DNA of 64,000 nucleotides from Nocardia aurantiaca (GCF_009708175.1 NZ_WMBB01000001.1:62001-126000), one strand, 5' to 3'; shown: positions 26,127 through 35,256, counted from the first letter of the stretch. Notes: a model not told the origin generated them from the sequence alone. Numbers and translations: made by a program.

Positions 26127-28283
26127 ATGGCTTTGGACAGTGGGAGCGCGACCTCAGTTAACGGCGCGGTGGTGGCGCCGATCGCCAAGCGGGTGCCGAA
26201 GGAGCGCGTGCACCACGGAGATGTCGTCATCGACGAGTACGAGTGGCTGCGGGACAAGGAGAACCCCGAGGTCATCGCGTATCTGGAGGCGGAGAACGCC
26301 TACACCGACGCGCAGACCGCGAAGCTGGCCCCGCTGCGCGAGAAGATCTTCGAGGAGATCAAGGGCCGCACGCAGGAAACCGATCTCTCACTGCCGACCC
26401 GCATGGGGGACTACTGGTACTACTCGCGCACCTTCGAGGGCAAGCAGCACGGCGTGCACTGCCGCTGCCCGATCGCTGATCCCGACGATTGGACCCCGCC
26501 CAAGCTGGAGGCCGACGTCGAGATTCCGGGCGAGGAGGTGGTGCTGGATTCCAACGAGCTGGCCGCGGGCCACGATTTCTTCGCCTTGGGCGCCTACTCC
26601 ATCAGCCACGCCGGCGATCTGCTCGCGTACTCGGTGGACACCGTCGGCAACGAGCGGTACACGCTGCGCGTCAAGAATCTGCGCACCGGCGAACTGCTGA
26701 GCGACGAGATCCCGAATATCGCGCCGGGCGCGACCTGGTCGCTGGACGGCACCCACCTCTTCTATCAGACCCTCGACGACTCCTGGCGGCCCGACAGCGT
26801 ATGGCGGCATCGCCTGGGCGCCGAGCAGGCCGCCGATGTGCGGGTCTTCCATGAGGCGGACGAGAGCTTCTGGGTCAGCATCGGCGCGACGCGCTCGGAG
26901 CGGTACCTGGTCATCATGACCGGCTCCAAGATCACCACCGAGAACTGGATCCTCGAGGCGGACAATCCGGAGGGCGAGTTCCGGGTGCTCATGCCGCGTC
27001 GCGAGGGCGTCGAGTACTCCGCCGAGCACGCCGTCATCGGCGGCGAGGACAAGCTGCTCATCCTGCACAACGATGTGGTGGACGGGGTGAAGGCGGTCAA
27101 CTTCGTGCTGGCCGAGGCCCCGCTGTCGAATCCGTCCGATATGACCATCCTGATCCCGCACCGCGACGACGTCCGACTCGAGGACATCGACGCCTTCTCC
27201 GACAAGCTGGTGCTGAGCTACCGGCGCGAGGCGCTGCCGCGAGTCGCGGTGTGGCCGTTGACCGCCGAGGGCTACGGCGAGCTGAAGGACATCGACTTCG
27301 ATCTGGCCCTGTTCTCGGCCGGGCTCAGCTCGAACCCGGAGTGGGAGCAGCCCATGCTGCGCATCGGGCTCACCTCCTTCATCACCCCCACCCAGATCTT
27401 CGACTACGTGCCCCAGACCGGTGAGCTGCTGCTGCGCAAGGAGCAGGTCGTGCTGGGCGGCTACGACGCCGACGACTATGTGCAGCAGCGGGATTGGACG
27501 GTGACCGCGGACGGCACCCGGGTGCCGGTCTCACTGGTGATGCGCCGGGACGCGGTCGCGGGCCCGAAGCCGTTGCTGCTCTACGGGTACGGCTCCTACG
27601 AGGCCGCCATCGACCCGTACTTCTCGGTGGCGCGGCTGTCGCTGCTGGACCGGGGCATGGTGTTCGCGGTGGCGCACGTGCGCGGCGGCGGTGAGATGGG
27701 CCGGCTGTGGTACGAGCACGGGAAGACGCTCAGCAAGAAGAACACTTTCACCGACTTCGTCTCGGTCGCACGGCATCTGGTGGATACCGGGGTGACCGCG
27801 CCGGATCGCATGGTGGCCGACGGCGGCAGCGCGGGCGGCCTGCTCATGGGAGCGGTGGCCAATATCGCGCCCGAGCTGTTCGCGGGCATCCTGTCCAATG
27901 TCCCGTTCGTGGACCCGCTGACCTCCATCCTGGATCCGTCCCTGCCGCTCACCGTCACCGAATGGGACGAGTGGGGTAATCCCCTGGAGGACAAGGAAGT
28001 CTACGAGTACATGAAGTCCTACTCGCCCTACGAGAACGTGACGGCGCAGGACTATCCGGCCATGCTGGCCATCACCGGCCTCAACGACACCCGTGTGCTG
28101 TACGTGGAGCCTGCCAAGTGGGTGGCCAAGCTGCGCGCCACCAAGACCGGCGACTCGCAGCTCATCCTCAAGACCGAGATGAGCGCGGGCCACGGCGGTG
28201 TCAGCGGCCGCTACGAGAAGTGGAAGGAAGTCGCCTTCGAGTTCGCCTGGGTCCTCGATACCGTGGGGCTGGCCAACCCGTAG
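26127..28283 (+). CDS. ptrB: oligopeptidase B / prolyl oligopeptidase, S9 family
   Basis: 718 aa from the ATG at 26127; the frame extends to 25776 but that part is low-quality. N-terminal beta-propeller (~70-410) starting HGDVVIDEYEWLRDKENPEV, then the S9 catalytic domain. Nucleophile serine in DGGSAGGLLMGAVAN, HVRGGGEMGRLWYEHGK upstream, and histidine in SAGHGGVSGRYEKW. Cytosolic endopeptidase for short peptides with basic residues. Single intact gene here, whereas the M. tuberculosis counterpart is split (Rv0781/Rv0782). Confidence 0.93.
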   Translation: MALDSGSATSVNGAVVAPIAKRVPKERVHHGDVVIDEYEWLRDKENPEVIAYLEAENAYTDAQTAKLAPLREKIFEEIKGRTQETDLSLPTRMGDYWYYSRTFEGKQHGVHCRCPIADPDDWTPPKLEADVEIPGEEVVLDSNELAAGHDFFALGAYSISHAGDLLAYSVDTVGNERYTLRVKNLRTGELLSDEIPNIAPGATWSLDGTHLFYQTLDDSWRPDSVWRHRLGAEQAADVRVFHEADESFWVSIGATRSERYLVIMTGSKITTENWILEADNPEGEFRVLMPRREGVEYSAEHAVIGGEDKLLILHNDVVDGVKAVNFVLAEAPLSNPSDMTILIPHRDDVRLEDIDAFSDKLVLSYRREALPRVAVWPLTAEGYGELKDIDFDLALFSAGLSSNPEWEQPMLRIGLTSFITPTQIFDYVPQTGELLLRKEQVVLGGYDADDYVQQRDWTVTADGTRVPVSLVMRRDAVAGPKPLLLYGYGSYEAAIDPYFSVARLSLLDRGMVFAVAHVRGGGEMGRLWYEHGKTLSKKNTFTDFVSVARHLVDTGVTAPDRMVADGGSAGGLLMGAVANIAPELFAGILSNVPFVDPLTSILDPSLPLTVTEWDEWGNPLEDKEVYEYMKSYSPYENVTAQDYPAMLAITGLNDTRVLYVEPAKWVAKLRATKTGDSQLILKTEMSAGHGGVSGRYEKWKEVAFEFAWVLDTVGLANP

Positions 28284-28292
28284 CGGGGGAGT

Positions 28293-28342
28293 CCGGAACA
28301 TGCGGCGGTGACGGGCGATTCCGCCACGGCCGCATGTTCCGG
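28293..28342. terminator. bidirectional terminator ptrB/gad
   Basis: 14-bp stem CCGGAACATGCGGC / GCCGCATGTTCCGG with a 22-nt loop between convergent genes. Confidence 0.75.
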
Positions 28343-28451
28343 CTCTACCGGGGGCGTGCGGAACTACCGCTGTGCTGAGGTGCTTCCGTACCGGAGCCTT
28401 TTCGCCGGGGGCCGGTGGAAAGCCCTGCGGCGGCTGAACTCTCGGCCGCGC

Positions 28452-29945
28452 TCACTTCTTGCCCATCGTGGCCTTGCCCGCGGCGGTCTTGGACTTCTTG
28501 GCCGCGGGCTTCTTGTCATCGGATTTCGCCCGGCTGTCCCGTTTCACCCCGGCCGCCATGAGATCCGCGGTGGAGACGGCGGGATTGGCGTCATGGGTGA
28601 ATCCGCCCGCTTCCTCGCGGGTGAGCGAGGTCTCGAGCGGGTGCCGGTCGAGCACTTGCATGCTGCGCGCCAGGTCGGTCAGCAGCAGATCGGCCATGTC
28701 GTGGGTGAATCCGTGCCGCAGCACCGCGCGCATGATGGTCTCGTCCTCGCGGTCGGCCGGGAGCGGGTAGGCGGCGATGAGCCAGCCGCGGGTGCGCAGC
28801 CGGTCGGACAGGTCGTACAGCTCGAGCTTCGACGTGGCCGCCGCTTTCCAGGACACCGCGGTGATGCCGCGATGCGGGTCGCAGTCGTGGATGAGCTCGA
28901 ACGGCCCGGCCTCGGCGAGCCCCTTGGCCAGATGCTGCCCGGCGCTATAGATAGCGGTCTGGACGTTGCGGTAGCCGATGCGGCCGAGCCGGATGAACTC
29001 GTAGTACTGGGTGATCGCCTGTGCGCCGGGCCGCGAGAAGTTCAGGTTGAAGGTGGGCATATTGCCGCCGAGGTAGTCGACATTGAAGATGAGCTCTTCG
29101 GGCAGGTCCTCCTTGGTGCGCCAGATGGCCCAGCCCGCGCCCAGCGGGGCGAGACCGGTCTTGTGGCCGGAGGCGTTGATGGACTTCACCCGGGGAAGCC
29201 GGAAATCCCAGGAGATCTCGGGCGCGCAGAAGGGCGCGAGGAAGCCTCCGCTGGCCGCGTCCACGTGGATCGGGATGTCGAGCCCGGTCGTGGCCTGCAG
29301 CTCGTCGAGCGCCTTGCTGACGCCCTCGACGTCTTCGAACAGGCCGGTGAAGGTCTGACCGAAGGTGGGCACCACCATGATGGTGTTCTCGTCGCAGTAG
29401 GCGGCGATGTCGTCGGGGTGCATGGTGTAGCGCTCGCCGCGCAAGGGGATCTGGCGGATCTCGACGTCGAAGTAGCGCGCGAACTTCTCCCAGCACACCT
29501 GGACCGGTCCGCAGACGAAATTGGGGATGCCCGTGCCGCCGCGCCTGCGCCAGCGGAACTTCGCGGCCAGCCCGCCCAACATGGCGGCCTCGCTGGAGCC
29601 GATGGTGGAGGTGCCGAGGGTGTTCATGGGATCGGGGGAATGCCACAGGTCGGCGAGCATGTGCACGCAGCGCTGCTCGATTTCTGCGGTCTGCGGGTAC
29701 TCGTCCTTGTCGACGATGTTCTTGTCGAGGCATTCGCTCATCAGCCGCCGGGCCTGGTCGTCGATCCAGGTGGTGCAGAAGGTGGCCAGGTTCATTCGGG
29801 AGACGCCGTCGAGCAGCAGTTCGTCGTGCACGATCTGATAGGCGACCTGCGGGAAGATCTCGTGTTCCGGGAAACCCCGGTGCGGTGCGGAGCGTTTGAT
29901 GCCGGGCATCGCGAAGACGTCGTCGGGTTCCGAAATGCCGGTCAT
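28452..29945 (-). CDS. gadB: glutamate decarboxylase
   Basis: 497 aa from the ATG at 29945, preceded by GGAGG; a GTG-like start 7 codons earlier was rejected. PLP-dependent group II decarboxylase making GABA from glutamate: FCTTWIDDQARRLMSECLDKNIVDKDEYPQT, LGTSTIGSSEAAMLGGLA, HVDAASGGFLAPF and PLP-lysine SINASGHKTGLAPLG. Acid resistance or GABA metabolism. The last ~30 residues are a Lys/Ala-rich tail (DDKKPAAKKSKTAAGKA...), unlike the usual His-ending tail. No antiporter gene is adjacent. Confidence 0.93.
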   Translation of the reverse strand: MTGISEPDDVFAMPGIKRSAPHRGFPEHEIFPQVAYQIVHDELLLDGVSRMNLATFCTTWIDDQARRLMSECLDKNIVDKDEYPQTAEIEQRCVHMLADLWHSPDPMNTLGTSTIGSSEAAMLGGLAAKFRWRRRGGTGIPNFVCGPVQVCWEKFARYFDVEIRQIPLRGERYTMHPDDIAAYCDENTIMVVPTFGQTFTGLFEDVEGVSKALDELQATTGLDIPIHVDAASGGFLAPFCAPEISWDFRLPRVKSINASGHKTGLAPLGAGWAIWRTKEDLPEELIFNVDYLGGNMPTFNLNFSRPGAQAITQYYEFIRLGRIGYRNVQTAIYSAGQHLAKGLAEAGPFELIHDCDPHRGITAVSWKAAATSKLELYDLSDRLRTRGWLIAAYPLPADREDETIMRAVLRHGFTHDMADLLLTDLARSMQVLDRHPLETSLTREEAGGFTHDANPAVSTADLMAAGVKRDSRAKSDDKKPAAKKSKTAAGKATMGKK

Positions 29946-30521
29946 GTGGCCTCCGATCTCAGGCACGGCAAGGGTTGCCGCAAAGATGGTAGCCAGCCCT
30001 CCACGATCGAAACTGGTTCAGCGAGCCACCGTTTCGCAATAAAGAAATAGTTGCTGAAAGGTTACTATTCAGCACTATGGACTATCAGCATGTCATAGGT
30101 AGGTGAGGTCCGCCATGACGCCGCACATCGGGGAGGGCGCGGTCGTCAACCACATTCCCGGCTCGGCCGCAGCCGGTCTGCCGGATGTGGCCCCCGGCCG
30201 ATGCTCGATCGCCGACCGGAGCGCCGGATCTGGAGCAGCCGGTTTCACGTCGCCGGACCCGCAGACCATCGCCGACTCGCTGGGCGAGGATGGCGGGCAG
30301 GCCCTCCCCGCTCATCCCCGCACGCTACGAGGCCCATCACCGAGGTGGCCGGTGGTCCCGGGAGTCGGCCCGTCGTCGCCGACGCCGATGTCCGCACGGC
30401 TACCGCGCTCGCCGTCGAAACCCATGCCCGGACAAGCTCGCGTCGTACCTGGACACCATCGGTCACCTGAAGAAAGGTGAGAGCGTGAAACCCGATACCG
30501 CCAAGTGATCAGGAGACTTTC
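29946..30521. other. unresolved gap between gad and the M20 dipeptidase
   Basis: 576 bp. The part near gad (30020-30110) is locally AT-rich and carries an inverted repeat. From about 30115 to 30508 all three plus frames are open in pieces (for example ending DKLASYLDTIGHLKKGESV before the dipeptidase), with a GAGG site before the ATG at 30115. No domain is recognised; it may be a frameshifted gene remnant. Confidence 0.4.
30052..30074. promoter_or_regulatory. inverted repeat in AT-rich control region
   Basis: TGCTGAA - 9 nt - TTCAGCA, perfect 7-bp arms, 107 bp upstream of the gad start. Operator-like; regulator unknown. Confidence 0.35.
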
Positions 30522-31925
30522 ATGGCCACAACCGCAGGGGTGCAGGAGGATTCGCGGGTCGCCGCGTTGCGCGCCGCCGTCAAGGCACTCATGCCGCGTG
30601 CGAAAAGCGACCTCGCGCAGCTCGTTTCGTTCAAGTCGGTGTACGACGCCCGGCAGTTCCCGATCGAGGAGTGCGAGCGCACCGCGCAGTGGGTCGCCGA
30701 CGCCTTCGAGGCCGAGGGGCTCACCGACGTCGGGCTGCACCGGACGCCGGACGGCAGCAATGCCGTGGTGGCGCGCAGCCAGACCCCGGCCGGTGCGCCC
30801 ACCGTCATGCTGTACTGCCACTACGACGTGCAGCCGCCACTCGACGACGCCGCCTGGAAGACGCCGGTCTGGGAGCTCACCGAGCGGGACGGCCGCTGGT
30901 ACGGGCGCGGCGCGGCCGACTGCAAGGGCAATATCGTCATGCACCTGACCGCGCTGCGGGCGCTGCGCAGGGTACACGGCGACGACTTCCCGGTCGGGCT
31001 GGTACTGGTCTCTGAGGGCTCCGAAGAGCAGGGCACCGGCGGCCTGGAGGAGTTCGTGCCCGGCAATGTCGAACTGCTGCGCGCCGACACCCTGCTGATC
31101 GGCGACTGCGGCAATTTCGCGGCCGGCGTCCCCACCTTCACCCAGACTCTGCGCGGCAATGTGAATGTGGTCGTCACTGTCGAAACCCTCTCCGGCCCCA
31201 TGCATTCCGGCATGTTCGGCGGTCCCGCCCCGGATGCCCTGGCCGCCATGATCCACCTGCTGGGGACCCTGCGCGACGCCGACGGCAACACCACCGTCGA
31301 CGGCTTGCGCAATGACCAGGTCTGGGCCGGGCACGAGTATCCGGCGAACCAATTCCGTTCCGACGCGGGCGTTCTCGATGGCGTCGACCTGATCGGCGGC
31401 GGCGAGGTGGCCGACATGCTGTGGGCGCGGCCCGCTCTGACGGTGCTCGGCATGGATGTCCCGCCGGTGGTCGGTTCGTCGGCCGCCATCCAGCCCAGGT
31501 CCCGGGCCCGGCTCAACCTGCGCATCCCGCCGGGGATCGAGCCGGGCCAGGCGCTGAAAGCCCTGACCGCCCACCTGAAGTCGCACGCGCCGTGGCACGC
31601 GAGGGTGACCGTGGAGACCGAGGCCACCGGGTCGCCCTTCGTCGGCAGCACCGACGGCCCCGCCCGGCAGGCCATGGCGGCGGCCATGGAGGCCGCCTAC
31701 GGTCGCCCCGCCACCACCGCGGGGCAGGGCGGGTCGATCCCGTTGTGCAATGTCTTCGCCGACACCTACCCGGACGCGGAGATCATGCTCATCGGCGTGG
31801 AGGAACCGCGGTGCCTGATCCACGCGCCCAATGAGAGCGTCGATCCCACCGAGATCGAGAACATGGCACTGGCCGAGGCGCTGTTCCTGGCCTCGTTCGC
31901 GACGAATCCGCCTCGGCCGCAGTAG
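30522..31925 (+). CDS. M20 family dipeptidase
   Basis: 467 aa with an AGGAGA site. Zinc metallopeptidase of the PepV/CNDP-like group: CHYDVQP, WYGRGAADCKGN (bridging Asp), VSEGSEEQGTGG (catalytic Glu pair), and C-terminal AGQGGSIPLCN. A dimerisation domain lies between. Cytoplasmic; cleaves dipeptides or related amides. With ptrB and the M18 enzyme it is one of three soluble peptidases in this region. Confidence 0.9.
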   Translation: MATTAGVQEDSRVAALRAAVKALMPRAKSDLAQLVSFKSVYDARQFPIEECERTAQWVADAFEAEGLTDVGLHRTPDGSNAVVARSQTPAGAPTVMLYCHYDVQPPLDDAAWKTPVWELTERDGRWYGRGAADCKGNIVMHLTALRALRRVHGDDFPVGLVLVSEGSEEQGTGGLEEFVPGNVELLRADTLLIGDCGNFAAGVPTFTQTLRGNVNVVVTVETLSGPMHSGMFGGPAPDALAAMIHLLGTLRDADGNTTVDGLRNDQVWAGHEYPANQFRSDAGVLDGVDLIGGGEVADMLWARPALTVLGMDVPPVVGSSAAIQPRSRARLNLRIPPGIEPGQALKALTAHLKSHAPWHARVTVETEATGSPFVGSTDGPARQAMAAAMEAAYGRPATTAGQGGSIPLCNVFADTYPDAEIMLIGVEEPRCLIHAPNESVDPTEIENMALAEALFLASFATNPPRPQ

Positions 31926-31941
31926 GTTCCACAGCTCGCGC

Positions 31942-31970
31942 CGCCGGGCGGCGGCCGCTCCCGCCCGGCG
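31942..31970. terminator. hairpin between dipeptidase and MBL genes
   Basis: 10-bp stem CGCCGGGCGG / CCGCCCGGCG between convergent genes, 16 bp after the dipeptidase stop. Confidence 0.6.
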
Positions 31971-31978
31971 CCGCGGTA

Positions 31979-32623
31979 TCAGAATTCGGCGTGATCCTCG
32001 GGTTCGATGATCGTGAATTCGGTATTGGCGGGACCCATTTCGCTCAACCGGCCGAAATAGATGCCCTGAGCTTCGGGAGTGATGATGCCGTAGTGGATCG
32101 GGAACGCGGCGCGCGGATTTACCGCCCGCAGATAATCCACGGCCTCACTGATGCGCATCCACGGTGCGACCGCGGGAATGGCGAGAACATCCACCGGAGT
32201 CGGCGGCACCCAGAGTGAATCTCCAGGATGGACGAGTTGCGAGGGATCGTCCGGAGTGCCGAGTTGGAAGACGGTGTTGTCGATAACGGGGATCTCGGGG
32301 TGGATGACCGCGTGTCGGCCACCGCCGCCGGTTATTTGGACATCGCCGACTTCGATAACATTTCCGGCGTGAACCGCTTCCCACGGCTCACCCCGCAGCA
32401 GCGCGGTCTGCGGATCGCACAGGAGTCTGGCCTGCGGATTCGCCTCGATCAGCGCCTCGATCCGGTTCGGGCAGATGTGATCGGGATGCTGATGCGTGAC
32501 CGCGATGGCGGTCAATCCGGTGAGGCCTTCGAATCCGTGCGAGAAACTGCCCGGATCGAACAGGATCTTGCTGCCGTTGAGTTCGACGAGTATGCAGGAA
32601 TGTCCGAAATGGGCTATGCGCAT
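31979..32623 (-). CDS. MBL-fold metal-dependent hydrolase
   Basis: 214 aa. MRIAHFGHSCILVE at the N-terminus and THQHPDH (~43-49) show a UlaG-like metallo-beta-lactamase fold, with GGGGRHAVIH, LVHPGDS and FPIHYG giving later metal-site residues. Holds the place of Rv0786c upstream of purSQ in M. tuberculosis. Substrate unknown. Divergent from purS across a family B repeat. Confidence 0.87.
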   Translation of the reverse strand: MRIAHFGHSCILVELNGSKILFDPGSFSHGFEGLTGLTAIAVTHQHPDHICPNRIEALIEANPQARLLCDPQTALLRGEPWEAVHAGNVIEVGDVQITGGGGRHAVIHPEIPVIDNTVFQLGTPDDPSQLVHPGDSLWVPPTPVDVLAIPAVAPWMRISEAVDYLRAVNPRAAFPIHYGIITPEAQGIYFGRLSEMGPANTEFTIIEPEDHAEF

Positions 32624-32977
32624 GGATCAACGGTAGCTGTGTTCGACTGCCCTCCGCTTCCCTCGGGCAAGCCGCAGGGAGGTGGAGGCGGCCGCGGCCG
32701 TCGAGTCTCCTTCTTCCCTCCTCCGCTCCTCCGAGGCGCAGGTCTATGGAGCCGTTCGCTCCCCCGCTCCAAGCGCGGGGAGGCGGAGCGCGGTCCAGAA
32801 CGAGCGCTCCGCCCCCGTGCTCGGGCCGCGAACCTGCGGCGATCGATCCCTGTGGTGGGCGCCACTTCGTGCCTGCCCCGCCGGTACGTGGGCGTCGAGT
32901 GCCATCTACGCTGGTCGTAGATTCCCGCTCGGATTCGCATGTGCCGGGCGGCCGCCCCATCAGTTGAGGAGCAACGC
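32624..32977. other. intergenic region between MBL gene and purS
   Basis: 354 bp. The first ~215 bp are a family B repeat in minus orientation; the rest presumably holds the purSQ promoter. A GAGGAGC ribosome site precedes purS. Confidence 0.7.
32638..32850 (-). repeat. family B dispersed repeat, inverted copy
   Basis: Minus strand reads CGCGCTTGGAGCGGGGGAGC, GACCTGCGCCTCGGAGGAGC, GGGAAGAAGGAGACT and TGCGGCTTGCCCGAGGGAAG, matching the copy at 34005. Confidence 0.82.
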
Positions 32978-33211
32978 GTGGCACGTGTCGTGGTCGAGGT
33001 GATGCCGAAGGCCGAGATCCTGGATCCGCAGGGACAAGCCATTGTCGGCGCGCTGGGGCGTCTCGGGCACCCCGGCATCTCGGATGTGCGGCAGGGCAAG
33101 CGATTCGAACTCGACGTCGATGACAATGTCAGCGACGCCGAACTCGAGCAGATCGCCGAATCGCTGCTGGCCAATGTCGTGATCGAGGACTGGAAGGTCG
33201 TCCGGCTGTGA
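32978..33211 (+). CDS. purS: FGAM synthase subunit PurS
   Basis: 77 aa from the GTG at 32978 with a GAGGAG site. [20 protein letters not shown] and [16 protein letters not shown] are diagnostic. Bridges PurQ and the small PurL and channels ammonia in the ATP-dependent FGAR to FGAM step. Its stop overlaps the purQ start by 4 nt. Confidence 0.95.
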   Translation: MARVVVEVMPKAEILDPQGQAIVGALGRLGHPGISDVRQGKRFELDVDDNVSDAELEQIAESLLANVVIEDWKVVRL

Positions 33212-33885
33212 GCGCCCGCATCGGTGTGATCACCTTCCCGGGCACGCTCGACGACGTCGACGCCGCCCGCGCGGTGAAACTGGCCGGATCCGAACCGGTT
33301 TCGCTCTGGCACGCCGACGCCGACCTGAAGCAGGTCGACGCGGTCGTGGTCCCCGGCGGCTTCTCCTACGGCGACTACCTGCGCGCCGGCGCCATCGCGT
33401 CGATGGCCCCGGTCATGGCCGAGGTCATCAAGGCCGCCGAGCACGGCATGCCGATCCTGGGCATCTGCAACGGTTTCCAGATCCTGTGCGAGGCGGGCCT
33501 GTTGCCGGGCGCGCTGACCCGCAACGAGGGACTGCACTTCGTCTGCCGTGACCAGTGGCTGACCGTCGAGCGGACCGACACCGCCTGGACCACTCGCTAC
33601 GAGCCGGGCGCCCAGATCCTCATCCCCGTCAAGAACGCCGAGGGCCGCTACCAGGCGTCCGCCGACGTGCTCGACGAACTCGAGGGCGAGGGCCGCGTGG
33701 TGTTCCGCTACGCGGGCGGCAACCCGAACGGCTCGCAGCGCGATATCGCCGGCATCACCTCGGCCAACCGCCGGGTCGTCGGCCTGATGCCGCACCCCGA
33801 GCACGCCACCGAGCCGCTCACCGGCCCCAGTGACGACGGCCTCGGCCTCTTCTTGTCCGTCCTCGACAGCCTGGTCTCCGCCTGA
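33208..33885 (+). CDS. purQ: FGAM synthase glutaminase subunit PurQ
   Basis: 225 aa, GTG overlapping purS. Class I glutamine amidotransferase: nucleophile C87 in [11 protein letters not shown], with H196 and E198 in [10 protein letters not shown]. Provides ammonia to PurL. The C-terminal codons (SVLDSLVSA-stop) are the first unit of an imperfect tandem repeat that continues for ~117 bp after the stop. Confidence 0.95.
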   Translation: MSARIGVITFPGTLDDVDAARAVKLAGSEPVSLWHADADLKQVDAVVVPGGFSYGDYLRAGAIASMAPVMAEVIKAAEHGMPILGICNGFQILCEAGLLPGALTRNEGLHFVCRDQWLTVERTDTAWTTRYEPGAQILIPVKNAEGRYQASADVLDELEGEGRVVFRYAGGNPNGSQRDIAGITSANRRVVGLMPHPEHATEPLTGPSDDGLGLFLSVLDSLVSA

Positions 33886-34002
33886 TTCGTCCTTGTCGGT
33901 GCTGGATGGACAACCTGGTCTCCGCCTGATCGGTTCTTGTCGGTCTGGACAGCGCCTGATTCATCCATGTCGGTCCTGGACAGCCTGGTCTCCGCCGGAT
34001 TC
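33851..34002. repeat. imperfect tandem repeat of the purQ 3' end
   Basis: Four units of 30-44 bp starting near 33851 (coding), 33890, 33934 and 33964, each built on YTTGTCGGTCCTGGACAGCC-like sequence and ending GCCTGAT or GCCGGAT. Unit 3 is internally shortened. Confidence 0.85.
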
Positions 34003-34004
34003 TC

Positions 34005-34145
34005 CCCGCGCTTGGAGCGGGGGAGCGAACGGCTCCGTAGACCTGCGCCTCGGAGGAGCGGAGCGAGGGAAGAACGAGACTTCCAGGGCCGCGACCGCCT
34101 CCCTGCGGCTTGCCCGGAGCCAAGCGGAGGGCAAATCAAACACAG
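34005..34145 (+). repeat. family B dispersed repeat
   Basis: CGCGCTTGGAGCGGGGGAGC, GACCTGCGCCTCGGAGGAGC, GGGAAGAACGAGACTTCCAG, CTGCGGCTTGCCCGGAGCCA, GCGGAGGGCAAATCAAACAC in order. Its right edge includes the stop and last two codons of the minus-strand sensor gene. Confidence 0.85.
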
Positions 34146-35209
34146 ATCCCGTCCAGGATCTCGAAGTCGACGCCGCCCGCCCTGGCCAGCCAGGTCGGGC
34201 GGATCGCCTGATTGCCCTCGAAACCGACCCCGCCCCACGGGGTTTCGATGACGGGCCGGTCCGTGACCGCGGCCTGGATTTGCCGCACATCGAGGGATCC
34301 GGCCAGCTCGGCCATGCCGCGCAGGGTGTGGATGGCCTCGTAGCTGGTATTGCTGAAATTGGTGAGTGAAGGCGCGAACCAGCCGTGCAGCTTGTGATAG
34401 CGGTCCAAGCGCTCCCGGTCGTGCGGCCCGTTCACGAAGAACCCGGACGGCACGAACAGATTGCGGTTCGCGCCGCCGCCCGCGGCCAGCAGCACGTTCT
34501 CGTCCACCGCCGGGCTCACCCGCACCTGCTGATCGGACCGCCCGGTCCGCGAGAATTGCAGGTTGAAGCGGGCGACGTCCGCGCCCACCAGTAGCACGAT
34601 GATCCCGTCGGCCTGGTCGAGCCGGGGGTCGCCGAGGAACCGGCGGAAGTCGCGGGTTCCCATGGGTACGAACATCTCCAGTGCAACGAGGTCCGGATCC
34701 AGCAGCGCAGCCCGCACGGCCTGCGCGGTGCGCCGGGGCCACACATAGTCATTGCCGATGATCGCCCAGCGCCGGGCCTCGAAGGACCGGCGCAGCCAGT
34801 CCAGGGCGGGCACGATCTGGTGCTCAGGGTCCGCGCCGATCATGAACAGCCCGTCCGGGTGCGATGTCTGACCCTCGTGATCGGTGGCGAACAGATACGG
34901 CACCCGCCCGGCCGTCACCCGCTCCACCGCCCGCCGCACCGCCGAGGTGTGCCAGCCGGTCACCGCCCGCACCATGCCGGTGGCCAGCAGCGCCGCCACC
35001 TCTCCGGCCACCACGTCAGGTTCACAGCCGCCGTCAATGTGGGTGACGCGCAATTCCCTTCCCAGAATTCCGGAGCTGGAGTTGATTTCTTCCAACGCCA
35101 GAGAAATGGCCGCTTCACACGACGGTCCGAAGATACCGCCGGGACCCTGCTGGGGAACTATGTTGATGATCTCGAGAGTATTCTCGGGATTCCCGTCGAA
35201 CGGGGACAT
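34136..35209 (-). CDS. AmiC-like periplasmic-binding-fold sensor (cytoplasmic)
   Basis: 357 aa with GAGGGGAAGGG before the ATG. Type I periplasmic-binding fold, branched-chain amino acid/amide type: IVPQQGPGGIFGPSCEAAISLALEEIN, VTGWHTSAVRRAVERV, AIIGNDYVWPRRTAQAVRAAL. There is no signal peptide or lipobox, and the closest form known to me is AmiC, the cytoplasmic amide sensor of amidase operons, rather than a transport binding protein. Divergent from a MarR gene 47 bp away. The final Cys-Val and TGA are inside a family B repeat. Confidence 0.78.
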   Translation of the reverse strand: MSPFDGNPENTLEIINIVPQQGPGGIFGPSCEAAISLALEEINSSSGILGRELRVTHIDGGCEPDVVAGEVAALLATGMVRAVTGWHTSAVRRAVERVTAGRVPYLFATDHEGQTSHPDGLFMIGADPEHQIVPALDWLRRSFEARRWAIIGNDYVWPRRTAQAVRAALLDPDLVALEMFVPMGTRDFRRFLGDPRLDQADGIIVLLVGADVARFNLQFSRTGRSDQQVRVSPAVDENVLLAAGGGANRNLFVPSGFFVNGPHDRERLDRYHKLHGWFAPSLTNFSNTSYEAIHTLRGMAELAGSLDVRQIQAAVTDRPVIETPWGGVGFEGNQAIRPTWLARAGGVDFEILDGICV

Positions 35210-35256
35210 CGGTTACCCTTCCCCTCGTTCTGGCGGTTTTATGACGGGCGGGAAAT

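Noticed and set aside
32624-32977. Purine riboswitch or PurR box before purSQ
   Set aside because: No recognisable aptamer or inverted PurR-type box; the sequence is mostly family B repeat.
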